From Clostridia bacterium (GTDB taxonomy: Bacteria; Bacillota; Clostridia; Oscillospirales; CAG-272): 34,224 nt of DNA. A program made the translations under genes and the position numbers. Shown one piece after another: positions 7,680-15,876 of the stretch. The DNA is taken from positions 1 through 34,224 of the forward strand of contig JAFTKL010000071.1 of the NCBI GenBank assembly GCA_017453285.1. The letters are read 5' to 3'. The notes under the pieces were generated by a model. That model was not told the origin of the DNA. It did no database searches and saw nothing but the letters and a program-made list of their open reading frames with translations. The stretch's first letter is position 1. Every line of letters begins with the position of its first letter.

Positions 7680-8237
7680 ATGGAAGACAGTCAAATACTC
7701 GAGCTATATTTTGCACGGTCAGAGGATGCGATCGCCGAGACCGACAAAAAATACGGCAGCTATTGCAAATACATAGCCGACCGTATACTTGAGAACGAAG
7801 AGGATTCACTTGAGGTCAAGAACGACACCTATCTTCAAGCGTGGAACACCATTCCGCCCAAACGCCCCGAACCGCTCAAATATTATCTCGGCGCACTCTG
7901 CCGCGGTATAGCCATAAACCGCCGCAGAGCGCAGATGAGACAGAAGAGAAACGGGAATGTGGATATGATACTCGACGAGCTTTCGGAGTGCATTCCGGAC
8001 CCCCACGAGAAGAACGGCTTTGTTGATGGGTTGATATTGCGCGATGCCCTCAATCGCTTCGTTCACAGCTTGCCCGAGCGCACGCAGAAGGCATTTTTGC
8101 TCCGCTATTGGTACGCATGCACGGTAGCAGAGGTAGCAAGCGAGCTCTCGATAAAGGAGAGCAACGCCGCAGTCCTTTTGATGCGCACGCGCGAAAAACT
8201 CAAAGAATTTTTAGAAAAGGAAGGGTTTGAAATATGA
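7680..8237 (+). CDS. ECF-like sigma-70 family RNA polymerase sigma factor
   Basis: A 185-residue two-domain sigma factor. Region 2 lies at about residues 5-75 (YFARSEDAIAETDKKYG through YYLGALCRGIAINRRR), and region 4 with its helix-turn-helix lies at about 125-178 (LPERTQKAFLLRYWY, then VAEVASELSIKESNAAVLL). Region 3 is absent, as in ECF factors. The ATG at 7680 is chosen because AAAGGAG (7666-7672) is 7 bases upstream; the longer reading from 7635 lacks a ribosome-binding site. The stop overlaps the next start by 4 bases, so it is coupled to the membrane protein gene. It probably directs its own unit; its promoter target is not known. Confidence 0.85.
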   Translation: MEDSQILELYFARSEDAIAETDKKYGSYCKYIADRILENEEDSLEVKNDTYLQAWNTIPPKRPEPLKYYLGALCRGIAINRRRAQMRQKRNGNVDMILDELSECIPDPHEKNGFVDGLILRDALNRFVHSLPERTQKAFLLRYWYACTVAEVASELSIKESNAAVLLMRTREKLKEFLEKEGFEI

Positions 8238-9256
8238 AAAAAGAAGATATTTTCGAAGCTCTCGGCGATATAGATGCTGAGGTCGTATTAAATGCCGCAC
8301 CGAAGATGAATAAAGTAAAAAAGAACACCTTTGTTTTGCGCCTCGTGGCAATCGCCGCGTGCGTCGCGCTGCTCGTAAGTACCGTAGTGGTAAGCACTCT
8401 GCTCCTCAACCGAGAGGATGAAAACCAGCCCGACGTGCCGAGTGACGTGACGGAGCAAGGAGATGGAAGGGTTAAGTATGTTATGTATGTTGATCATTCT
8501 GCCTCCTCCGCCCCATTTAACTCAATAGAAAATGATAGCTACACTGTTGAAATAAGAGATCAGAAGGACATAAGTTTTTCACTCTCAAATCGAAATGAAG
8601 TAGACCGCACAAAAGGAACTGAAGACGCTTTATCGATCAATCTATTGGGTAAGAATTGGACTTTGAATTACTCAAAAACCTTTTCAGTTGGACTTGATAA
8701 AAGCGATCGGTTTGCACACCTCGGCATTTATACGGAATATAGGACAGATGGTAAGACTGTCGATCTCAATTCTGTTACTAACGAGATAATTTATTTATCC
8801 GATTTAAAAGCAGAAGTGGATGTAGATGGGGATTTTTCTGCGAAAGATGCTATATTGGTAGCAGATAAGATACTTGCCTCTTTATATGGCGACAAAGCTC
8901 TCGAGTATTACGAAGAACCGATATCGGTTGCGTCTTCAGCGGGAGAAAAAGATATCTATATAATGTACCAAAAAAGTGCCTATGGATATTCAACAGCTGA
9001 GAATATTCTCATAGGATTTAACCGCAAAGGAGAATTGTTATCGATAAATGCCTTGAAGAAAGGAACTATGGAACGAGTAGAACAGGATATTACTAAAGAG
9101 CAAGTAGACAGTGCTTTTCAAGTGCTCAAGGATCAATATACCGAAGCAAAGATAAGTATGCCGCAAATCTTACTCGCCTCGGATGGCAACTATTATTTAA
9201 GTGCCTATGTGGTAATTGAAAATATACCTATGTTCGTGTATATAAATATAGAATAA
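8234..9256 (+). CDS. Single-pass membrane protein, probable anti-sigma factor or sensor
   Basis: Not a family I can name firmly. The first 32 residues are cytoplasmic with the pattern EDIFEALGDIDAEVVLNAA, resembling the short N-terminal segments of clostridial anti-sigma-like proteins. A transmembrane helix spans about 33-58, and about 280 residues lie outside, predicted as mixed alpha/beta without clear motifs. It overlaps the sigma gene by 4 bases (ATGA), which supports a cognate pair. Base composition changes sharply near 8460: the cytoplasmic and membrane part is GC-rich like the housekeeping genes, while the outer domain is AT-rich like the next gene. That suggests a mosaic origin. The anti-sigma role is inferred from position and topology. 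Confidence 0.6.
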   Translation: MKKEDIFEALGDIDAEVVLNAAPKMNKVKKNTFVLRLVAIAACVALLVSTVVVSTLLLNREDENQPDVPSDVTEQGDGRVKYVMYVDHSASSAPFNSIENDSYTVEIRDQKDISFSLSNRNEVDRTKGTEDALSINLLGKNWTLNYSKTFSVGLDKSDRFAHLGIYTEYRTDGKTVDLNSVTNEIIYLSDLKAEVDVDGDFSAKDAILVADKILASLYGDKALEYYEEPISVASSAGEKDIYIMYQKSAYGYSTAENILIGFNRKGELLSINALKKGTMERVEQDITKEQVDSAFQVLKDQYTEAKISMPQILLASDGNYYLSAYVVIENIPMFVYINIE

Positions 9257-9269
9257 CCGTGTTAAAAAT

Positions 9270-9301
9270 GCCGCAGGAAAGCAATATTGTGTTCCTGCGG
9301 C
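9270..9301 (+). terminator. Stable hairpin between the membrane protein and CHAT-like genes
   Basis: A 10-bp perfect stem (GCCGCAGGAA at 9270-9279 with TTCCTGCGGC at 9292-9301) and a 12-base loop. No T-run follows on the plus strand, so full termination is doubtful. It may lower read-through to the downstream gene or protect the upstream mRNA end. Confidence 0.35.
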
Positions 9302-9376
9302 TATAGGCATATATCAAAATAAGAACAATTATTTGTTTGTAATCTAAATAAATATATGAAAGAAAGGACAAGATTT

Positions 9377-10816
9377 ATGAAAAATATATTTAAAACATAT
9401 GTTGCCATGTTACTATTAGTAGTATTGGCTTTTAACGGTATTAGATTTGACGCCGTAGCTGTTGGAAATATCGTTCCTCGCGGAGTGGGCGTAGTTACAA
9501 CAAAGATAGAAGCGTGCAGAACCACTATGGAAGAGGGAGACAAACAATCTCTTAGACTTACGGCGTCTCATTTGGGAGGAACTATGACTTGGTCGAGCAG
9601 TTCTCCATCTGTTGCTACGGTAGACAGTGTAGGCGTTGTGAGTGCTATATCCACTGGAATAACCACCATAACCTCGAGATATAGTTATAATGGTGCTATT
9701 TATACTGACACTATTACTATTGAGGTGTTCGACAAAAGTAATGTTGTTGGAATAGAAAACGGTAGGAATTACTATATCATGAACTATTCAGGCAAGCGGC
9801 TTATGGGATTGGCGACCGCTTCTGATTCGAATCTTACAAATGTAAATACGGGAGAACGTACTGAAAATACTCGTTATCAGTGGATTACCGAACAACAACC
9901 TGACGGAACATTTCAGTTAATCAGCGCTTATAGTCCTACAGGAAGATGTTTGGATGTTACCGGAAGTAACGTGGATATATATGCGGATAGTGGTGCTAGT
10001 TATCAGAAATTTACCATCGAACGAGTAACGTCAAAGCCATATGAAGGATTGTATTTGATCAAACACGGTGAAAAATTTGTCGCACAGGAATCGAACTACG
10101 ATGTACGTCTTACGGAGACGAAATCTGTGTCGTGTTATTGGTCTTTTATGGCGGTTCCAAAGCAGTATGCTGAATTTTTTTGCCACGAGTATCCGATAGG
10201 AAATAGTCTTTTTCAAACCAATTTGAATTTTATGTATTTCAGAGATGTTTTCAATTCGCTCAACTATGCAACAAGCTGGTCATATGAAAATAATTCTGCA
10301 ACGGCGGCTTATAATTGTATGACAAAGAGGGATGATGTCTTCATCTTTTCCGGACACGGTAATGCGGGAATGATTGCATTTTATAAAGAAGAAAATGGAG
10401 CAGGAATTTGTACCGGAAGCATTAGTTCAAATGTGTGGATCACTGCAGGAGAAGATAACAAATATATTTCAAGCATCGAAGCAAACGGATTAAATCACGC
10501 AAGAGCAATTATATATTTTGGATGTGAAACTGGAAAAACATATAATAGAAACAATCTGTATTATAGCAATTTAGTGGATGAAACATTTGGAAAGGGGGCA
10601 CATTTTGTTTTAGGAGTGGAAGAGGTAATATACGCCAATCACCACAATGAATGGTTAGATTATTTTTTGGATGCAATTAACTCGGGAATGAATATAGTAG
10701 AAAGTGTCGAGTATGCCAAAAATACGTTAGGTCCTATTACGGTTGAAGGTGTAAACTACGCAAAAATTCCGCTGTATACCCGCGGCGATGGTTCACAATA
10801 TCTTGCTATAACTTAA
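9377..10816 (+). CDS. Secreted protein with Big2, ricin-like and caspase/CHAT-like peptidase domains
   Basis: A 479-residue exported protein. A signal peptide covers about residues 1-30. Residues about 42-118 form a bacterial Ig-like (Big2) domain (TMTWSSSSPSVATVDSVGVV is typical). Residues about 127-262 resemble a ricin-type beta-trefoil (YYIMNYSGKRLMG, GRCLDVTGS). The C-terminal part has the marks of clan CD peptidases: IFSGHGN with His327 and IIYFGCETG with Cys383, then GKGAHFVLGVEEVIY and a helical end, the order seen in CHAT domains. The dyad and motif order support a cysteine peptidase, but the substrate is unknown. The ATG at 9377 is preferred to 9356 because AAAGGA sits 8 bases upstream. 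It is AT-rich, last in the sigma-factor unit, and followed by a strong terminator. Confidence 0.7.
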   Translation: MKNIFKTYVAMLLLVVLAFNGIRFDAVAVGNIVPRGVGVVTTKIEACRTTMEEGDKQSLRLTASHLGGTMTWSSSSPSVATVDSVGVVSAISTGITTITSRYSYNGAIYTDTITIEVFDKSNVVGIENGRNYYIMNYSGKRLMGLATASDSNLTNVNTGERTENTRYQWITEQQPDGTFQLISAYSPTGRCLDVTGSNVDIYADSGASYQKFTIERVTSKPYEGLYLIKHGEKFVAQESNYDVRLTETKSVSCYWSFMAVPKQYAEFFCHEYPIGNSLFQTNLNFMYFRDVFNSLNYATSWSYENNSATAAYNCMTKRDDVFIFSGHGNAGMIAFYKEENGAGICTGSISSNVWITAGEDNKYISSIEANGLNHARAIIYFGCETGKTYNRNNLYYSNLVDETFGKGAHFVLGVEEVIYANHHNEWLDYFLDAINSGMNIVESVEYAKNTLGPITVEGVNYAKIPLYTRGDGSQYLAIT

Positions 10817-10824
10817 TCAACCAC

Positions 10825-10855
10825 CCGCCTGCCGAGTTTTCGGCAGGCGGTTTTT
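10825..10855 (+). terminator. Strong Rho-independent terminator
   Basis: An 11-bp GC-rich stem (10825-10835 with 10840-10850), a 4-base loop and five Ts (10851-10855) lie 8 bases after the CHAT-like gene stop. It closes the sigma-factor unit. Confidence 0.9.
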
Positions 10856-10869
10856 GTGCGCTTATCGTT

Positions 10870-11245
10870 AAATACATCTTCACTTGTTATCCGCTTTTTC
10901 TTTTGACTCAAAAGGTGCAAAAGAAAAAGCTACCAAAAAGAAAACACCGAAATGGAGATTTCGCTCGTTGCGACGAGCGACCGACGTTTCGTCGTCGGCT
11001 CACGACAAACTTTTAAAAAAGTTTGATCAAAACTTTTCTGTGACGCTCCCAATAGCAATACATCATTCAAGTTCTTTTGATTTTCAAGTCGGCGCGTCCT
11101 GCGGACGAAGAAGCCGACTTGAAAATAGGAAAAAACAAGGAGTATTGGGCACGCGCTACGCGTTCGTGCTCAAGACGACTATGTTTTTGACCGAATTCTT
11201 TTCTTTCAAGAAAAGAACGAAAAAACGCGTCCCTTCATAATTTTT
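10870..11245. repeat. Non-coding hairpin-rich repeat element
   Basis: About 375 bases packed with inverted repeats: CGCTCGT-tgcg-ACGAGCG, CCGACG-tttcg-TCGTCGG (imperfect), AAACTTTT-aa-AAAAGTTT, a long pair GATTTTCAAGTCGGC / GCCGACTTGAAAAT around a small CGTCC-tgc-GGACG hairpin, GCACG...CGTGC, and TTCTTTTC-tttc-aaGAAAAGAA near the end. Open reading frames here are low-complexity Lys/Ser/Arg readings without an RBS and are not real genes. Similar palindromic spacers are common in clostridial genomes as I recall. It fills most of the 497-base gap between the accessory unit and the HAD gene. Confidence 0.6.
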
Positions 11246-11256
11246 TCAAACAGTTC

Positions 11257-11285
11257 TTGCAAAATGAGGAGAAAGATAGTATAAT
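11257..11285 (+). promoter_or_regulatory. Promoter for the HAD-murB-whiA operon
   Basis: TTGCAA (11257-11262), a 17-base spacer and TATAAT (11280-11285) lie 28 bases before the HAD gene start. The short leader leaves room for little besides the GGGGGT ribosome-binding site. Confidence 0.75.
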
Positions 11286-11313
11286 ATATATAAGACTTGA
11301 TTTTGGGGGTAAT

Positions 11314-12009
11314 ATGAGATACACGACGGTACTTTTTGACGCTGACGGAACGCTTCTTGACTTTGCGAGGAGCGAGGACGAGGCGGTGCGCGCGACGATG
11401 ATCTTTGGCGGCATTGAGCCTGACGACGAGAAGGTCGCGACCTACAGCAGAATAAACGATGGACTCTGGAAGATGCTTGAGCGAGGCGAGATAGAGAAAA
11501 ACGTGCTTCTTTACCGCCGATTTGAGCTTTTCTGCGAGCATTACGGCTACACTGCCGACGCGCGTGCTATGGCGCGTGAATATATGGAGCAGCTCTCACA
11601 GCGCGGCTATTTGCTCGACGGTGCGCGTGAGCTTTTAGAGGCGCTCCACGGCAAAGTCAGAATGTACATAATCACCAACGGTGTGGATTTCATTCAGCGC
11701 CGTCGCTATGCGCATTCTGGACTTGAAAAATACTTCGACGGGCTCTTTATTTCGGGCGAGCTTGGCTTTGAGAAGCCCGATCCGCGCTATTTTGAGTGCG
11801 TTGAGGCAAAGATCGAGAACTTTTCTGCAAAGGATACTATCGTCGTCGGCGACTCGCTGACCTCGGATATCAAGGGCGCGAACAACTATTCTCTCGACTC
11901 CTGCTGGTATAATCCCAAGGGCAAGCCGCTTGCGGCGGGAATTACGACCAACTACGTCGCAAGCAACTTTGGCGAGGTCCTTCGCGTGATCGAAAGAGGA
12001 GAGCTTTGA
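11314..12009 (+). CDS. YjjG-type HAD-family phosphatase (nucleotidase)
   Basis: A cytoplasmic HAD-superfamily hydrolase of 231 residues. Motif I is LFDADGTLLDF, with nucleophile Asp9 and acid/base Asp11; the following SEDEA is typical of the YjjG nucleotidase group. Motif II is IITNGV, motif III is in FEKPDPRYF, and motif IV is VVGDSLTSDIKGANN. The probable role is hydrolysis of (non-canonical) nucleoside monophosphates, but HAD substrates are hard to predict. The ATG at 11314 is chosen because it begins the conserved MRYTTVLFD and follows GGGGGT. The stop overlaps the murB start (TGATG). Confidence 0.85.
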   Translation: MRYTTVLFDADGTLLDFARSEDEAVRATMIFGGIEPDDEKVATYSRINDGLWKMLERGEIEKNVLLYRRFELFCEHYGYTADARAMAREYMEQLSQRGYLLDGARELLEALHGKVRMYIITNGVDFIQRRRYAHSGLEKYFDGLFISGELGFEKPDPRYFECVEAKIENFSAKDTIVVGDSLTSDIKGANNYSLDSCWYNPKGKPLAAGITTNYVASNFGEVLRVIERGEL

Positions 12010-12935
12010 TGGGGGAGATCGGCAGAGAATTGCTTGAGCTTCTCGCAAAGCATAATATAGAATACAAGCTTGACGTGTCGACAAAGGAGCGCGCAAGCTT
12101 CAAGATAGGCGGCAGAGTCGCGCTTGCGATCTATCCCGCCACTGCTGAGCAGGTCGCGATCGCGCTGTCTGCGCTCGACGGTGCGGGCATCAAGCACGAG
12201 ATCATCGGCAACGCGTCAAATCTGCTCTTTGCGTTTGATTACTATAACGGCGCGTTCGTGTTTACCGATAGACTTGACAGGTGCGATCTGTATGAGGAAT
12301 ACATAGCCTGCGGTGCGGGCGTGTCGCTGACACATCTTGCAAATCTCGCCGCGAAGAATTCGCTCTCGGGGCTTGAATTTGCCTACGGAATTCCCGGCTT
12401 TCTCGGTGGTTCGGTCTATATGAACGCAGGCGCGTACGGTGGACAGATGTCGGACGTGGTGATCCACACGGTTGCGCTGAATAAAAAGAATGGACAGATC
12501 ATACGCCTTGACGAGTGCGAATTCGGCTACAGACAGAGCATATATATGAGAGATCGCGATCTCGTCTGCCTCGGTGCGACGCTTAAGCTCGCGCGTGGCG
12601 AGGAGAGCGAGATACGCGCGAAGATGGCGGAAAATATGCGCCAGAGAAAAGAAAAACAGCCGCTCGAGCTCGGAAGCGCGGGCAGCTATTTCAAGCGCCC
12701 CGAGGGGCATTTTGCAGGCAAGCTGATCGAGGATTGCGGACTCAAGGGCTTTTCTGTTGGCGGTGCGCAGGTGTCCGAGAAGCACGCGGGATTTATCGTC
12801 AACCGCGGCGGCGCGGATTGGCGCGAGGTGCTTGAGCTTGAAAGAATTGTAAAGGAGAAAGTCGCGCTTGCCTTTGGAGTCACGCTTGAACGTGAGGTGC
12901 GCGTGATAACTGATCAGGATGTCGTTCTCGATTGA
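12009..12935 (+). CDS. murB: UDP-N-acetylenolpyruvoylglucosamine reductase
   Basis: A flavoenzyme that reduces UDP-GlcNAc-enolpyruvate with NADPH to UDP-MurNAc, the second committed step of peptidoglycan synthesis. FAD-binding motifs are IIGNASNLLF (about residues 66-75) and GIPGFLGGSVYMNAGAYGG (about 127-145). The catalytic serine is Ser226 in LGSAGSYFKRP, the form found in Firmicutes MurB, and the VGGAQVSEKHAGFIVN block follows. The length of 308 is usual. The ATG at 12009 overlaps the HAD stop and has GAGGAG upstream, so a longer TTG start 3 bases earlier is unnecessary. It overlaps whiA by 17 bases. Confidence 0.95.
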   Translation: MGEIGRELLELLAKHNIEYKLDVSTKERASFKIGGRVALAIYPATAEQVAIALSALDGAGIKHEIIGNASNLLFAFDYYNGAFVFTDRLDRCDLYEEYIACGAGVSLTHLANLAAKNSLSGLEFAYGIPGFLGGSVYMNAGAYGGQMSDVVIHTVALNKKNGQIIRLDECEFGYRQSIYMRDRDLVCLGATLKLARGEESEIRAKMAENMRQRKEKQPLELGSAGSYFKRPEGHFAGKLIEDCGLKGFSVGGAQVSEKHAGFIVNRGGADWREVLELERIVKEKVALAFGVTLEREVRVITDQDVVLD

Positions 12936-13824
12936 CACCGTAACCGAGCTGCTCGAGAGCCGCTCGACTAAGACCTGCTGCACTAAAGCGTTCGTCACGG
13001 GGCTTTGCATAGCTGCGCTGGCACTCCCCGAGGAAAAAAACAAAATAAGGCTACAGCTTCGCACCAAAGAGCTTGCCGAGCTTGCGTCAGAGCTTCTGAC
13101 AAAGCAGTTCAGCGCGTCTCCCGAGATCTGCCGCACGGTCAAGGCGGGCAGGGAGGTCTATCTGCTTGATTTTTATTCAAAGTCGCTGAGCACATATCTT
13201 CGTTCGGTCGATCGAGTCGATCCCGACAGAACGCTTGCCGAGACGGCTGGATTTCGCTGTAAGGATTGCGCCACGGATTTCCTTCGCGGTGCGTTCGCGA
13301 TATGCGGAACTGTCAACGACCCGCAGAAGAGCTACCACGCGGAGTTTATTCTTCCCACACCGATGCGTGCGAGGCTGCTCTCGGGGCTTCTTGAGAACGT
13401 ATTCAGCCTGCCAAAGACCGTAAAGCGCGGCGAGCGCACGGGCGTGTATTACAAAAACAACGAGATCGTCGCTGACCTTCTCAACTATCTCGGCGCGGGA
13501 ATGTGCTCGCTTGCGGTCACAAACAGCTATATCGAGCGCGACATACGAAACACCGAGAACCGCGCGACCAACTGCGTGGCGCGGAATATTTCAAAGTCTG
13601 TCGATGCGGCGATGCGGCAGATAGATGCGATAAAAGCGTTGATTGCAAGCGGAAAGATGCTCTCGCTCCCCGAAGAACTTCGATATACGGCAGAGCTGAG
13701 GCTCGAGAACCCCGATGCGTCGCTCTTCGAGCTTTCGCATATGCACGAGCCGCCGATCTCGAAGTCGGGACTCAACCGCAGGCTAACAAGACTTCTTGAA
13801 GAAGCTGAGGAATTAAATCAATAA
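12919..13824 (+). CDS. whiA: DNA-binding protein WhiA (sporulation/cell division regulator)
   Basis: WhiA joins an N-terminal LAGLIDADG homing-endonuclease-like fold to a C-terminal helix-turn-helix. In actinomycetes it activates sporulation-division genes; in Firmicutes it affects division and chromosome segregation. The N-terminal fold spans about residues 1-190, with the conserved FLRGAFAICGTVNDPQKSYH around 104-123. The tail ending in KSGLNRRLTRLLEEAEEL holds the HTH. The 301-residue length is normal. It overlaps the end of murB by 17 bases. rapZ and yvcK, which usually sit between murB and whiA, are absent. Confidence 0.93.
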   Translation: MSFSIDTVTELLESRSTKTCCTKAFVTGLCIAALALPEEKNKIRLQLRTKELAELASELLTKQFSASPEICRTVKAGREVYLLDFYSKSLSTYLRSVDRVDPDRTLAETAGFRCKDCATDFLRGAFAICGTVNDPQKSYHAEFILPTPMRARLLSGLLENVFSLPKTVKRGERTGVYYKNNEIVADLLNYLGAGMCSLAVTNSYIERDIRNTENRATNCVARNISKSVDAAMRQIDAIKALIASGKMLSLPEELRYTAELRLENPDASLFELSHMHEPPISKSGLNRRLTRLLEEAEELNQ

Positions 13825-13827
13825 AAC

Positions 13828-13859
13828 AAAAGAACCGATGCACGCATCGGTTCTTTTTT
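13828..13859 (+). terminator. Bidirectional terminator between whiA and the propeller-like gene
   Basis: A 13-bp stem (13828-13840 with 13845-13857) with a 4-base loop runs into T-residues at 13851-13859 on the plus strand and has an A/T-rich arm on the other side. It sits between two converging genes, 4 bases after whiA and 15 before the minus-strand stop, so it can serve both. Confidence 0.85.
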
Positions 13860-13873
13860 ATGTTGAAGTATTA

Positions 13874-15688
13874 TTATTCCTCGGTGTTTTCGGGATCTTC
13901 GGGGGTGGGAGGTACGATTCCCGTGTCGTAGCCGGGGATGATGCAGGACTCAGCAACTATGTCGAAGTCATCGCCGTCCTCTGTGTAAAGAAGAACAGTG
14001 TTACCTTCTGCGTCTACGAAGTAAGCGTATCCTGCGCCCGTGCCGTTAGTTTCTACGGTTAGAGTAGAGCTGAATGCGATCTTCTTGAAGGTAACTTCCT
14101 CCTGAGTTGCACCGTTGCTGGAAGAGAAGAGCTTGATCTCGTCGTTAGCACCCTCTGCGAAATAGAGAGTGTTACCGCAGATGAACATCGAGCCCGCGAT
14201 AGGCTTGGAGGAGATGGATCTTGAGGTGGTGTCGGATGCCTTCTTGAAGGTGATCTTACCGCCCGAAGAAGAGGTAGGCTTGCTGTACTGATAGAGGTCG
14301 CCCTTTTCGGTAACTACGAAGGAATCGACTGCCTTGGTGATGACCTTGGAGTCAGCCTCGAAGTCCTTGGAGGAGAGATTAACTCTTACAAGATCTGCGT
14401 TGGAGGAGTCTATGTAGTAGAAGTACTTGCCATCGGGAGAGAACTGACCGAGCGCATCTGCGATCTTGCGTGCGCCCTTGCCGCCGTCGTAGAGGTAGGT
14501 GGAGTTGACCGTGGTGGTGCGTCCGTTCTCGTCAGTCGCTGTTCTGGTAGCAGTCAGGTATGCGCCTACGAAGGTTGCGGGAGCGACTACGTCTCTTTCA
14601 CTGGGAGCGTAAACGAATTTACCCTCACCGACCTTGCTTTCCTTCTTGTCTCCGACTCTGTAGATAAAGCAAGCAATTCTGCCGTCGAATTCATAGTTAA
14701 AGAGGATCTCCGAGCCGTCAGCGTTCATATCGGTGATGGCAACGAAGGGAGCAGGGTTTGCACCGATGATGGCGTGCTCTTCAAACTTGGTGCCGTTTTT
14801 GGTAACGTCGATATAGTAGAGCGCATTCTGCTCGGTGTAAGCGTAAACGTATCTTCCGTCGCTCGAGATAGCTGTAGGAATAAGTCCCTCGGTCTCGCCG
14901 ATGTCGTTAAAGCCTGCGTTGCGGAAATACTTGATCTGAGTCTGCTCCCCGTCTCTGCCGCTTTTCTCGGTGTAAACTACTGTAGTAGCGTCGCCTGAGA
15001 TAAAGAAGTTTGATGCGGACGAGTCGCTCGAGATATCTTCGAAGGAGTTCTCAGAGTAGAGCTGAACGATGTCACCCATCTTGAAGATGATGCCGGGCGC
15101 GTAATCTGCGTAAGCGATGATCTTATCAGCCTCAGCCTCGACGAGCGAGAGCTTTTTGCCCTTGAGGATATACATCAGGTAGACGTTGTTGCCTTCCTCG
15201 GTGACGATCTCCTCAAAGATGTAAGCAAAGGAATTGTTCTTAGCGGGAACAAGGGTGATCTCGCCTTCAAAGGTCTCTTTGACGTCCTTTCCGTTTGCCA
15301 TAACGTGATAGAGTCCGTCAAGGTCGGTATAGACCATATATGCGTTGTCCTCTCGTTTCACGTCCTTTCCGGGAGAGGAGAATACGGCGATGAAGAGAGC
15401 AACCACCAAAATGATAGCAACTACGACTGCGGCACCGATCAAAAGCATCTTAGGGTCGATGCGCTGACGTCTTCTCTGAGGCTTGCGAGCCGGCTGCTGC
15501 TGGGGCCTTTGCTGCTTGGGTCTCTGGGGTGTAGGTTGCTTTTTGGGCGAGGTGTCGCCAAATGCGTTGAAGTCGTCGTCCTCGGATGCAGAGTAGGCAA
15601 CGAAGTTTCTGTCGAGCGACTCTCTGCCCGAAGAATTACCTGCTCCGACCGATGCAAACGCAGGGCGCATAGCGTTGTTGTTAAGCAT
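13874..15688 (-). CDS. Membrane-anchored beta-propeller-like protein, function unknown
   Basis: A 604-residue protein of unknown role. Residues 1-79 are cytoplasmic and disordered, rich in Pro, Gln and Arg from about 48 on. One transmembrane helix spans about 81-103. The external part shows repeated short beta motifs such as AISSDGRYVYAYTEQN and FSPDGKYFYYIDSSNAD, as in WD40/TolB-type propellers. The tail is acidic and proline-rich (VPPTPEDPENTEE). The start has an excellent ribosome-binding site (ACGGAGGT). It is transcribed alone, away from the spoIIIA operon. A surface sensor or cell-envelope scaffold is possible, but nothing in the sequence settles it. Confidence 0.7.
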   Translation of the reverse strand: MLNNNAMRPAFASVGAGNSSGRESLDRNFVAYSASEDDDFNAFGDTSPKKQPTPQRPKQQRPQQQPARKPQRRRQRIDPKMLLIGAAVVVAIILVVALFIAVFSSPGKDVKREDNAYMVYTDLDGLYHVMANGKDVKETFEGEITLVPAKNNSFAYIFEEIVTEEGNNVYLMYILKGKKLSLVEAEADKIIAYADYAPGIIFKMGDIVQLYSENSFEDISSDSSASNFFISGDATTVVYTEKSGRDGEQTQIKYFRNAGFNDIGETEGLIPTAISSDGRYVYAYTEQNALYYIDVTKNGTKFEEHAIIGANPAPFVAITDMNADGSEILFNYEFDGRIACFIYRVGDKKESKVGEGKFVYAPSERDVVAPATFVGAYLTATRTATDENGRTTTVNSTYLYDGGKGARKIADALGQFSPDGKYFYYIDSSNADLVRVNLSSKDFEADSKVITKAVDSFVVTEKGDLYQYSKPTSSSGGKITFKKASDTTSRSISSKPIAGSMFICGNTLYFAEGANDEIKLFSSSNGATQEEVTFKKIAFSSTLTVETNGTGAGYAYFVDAEGNTVLLYTEDGDDFDIVAESCIIPGYDTGIVPPTPEDPENTEE

Positions 15689-15876
15689 AAATACCTCCGT
15701 GTTTTTATAAGTAGGTCATAAATGTACAAATACAAATATACAAAGTTATACATCATACAATATTTTATCATATGCGCATACAATTTACAACAATATATTA
15801 TTAAAAAACTATTAACAAACAATGAACGACACCATATGTAGTGTCATTTTTTAAAAATAATTGCCGTATTTTGCGG

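Noticed and set aside
10884..11240. A 118-residue reading frame in the repeat block
   Set aside because: It is Lys/Ser/Arg-rich, lacks a ribosome-binding site, and runs straight through the palindromes; the block is better explained as a structured repeat.
10870..11245. Insertion sequence
   Set aside because: No transposase and no clear matching terminal repeats with target duplication; at most a non-autonomous element.
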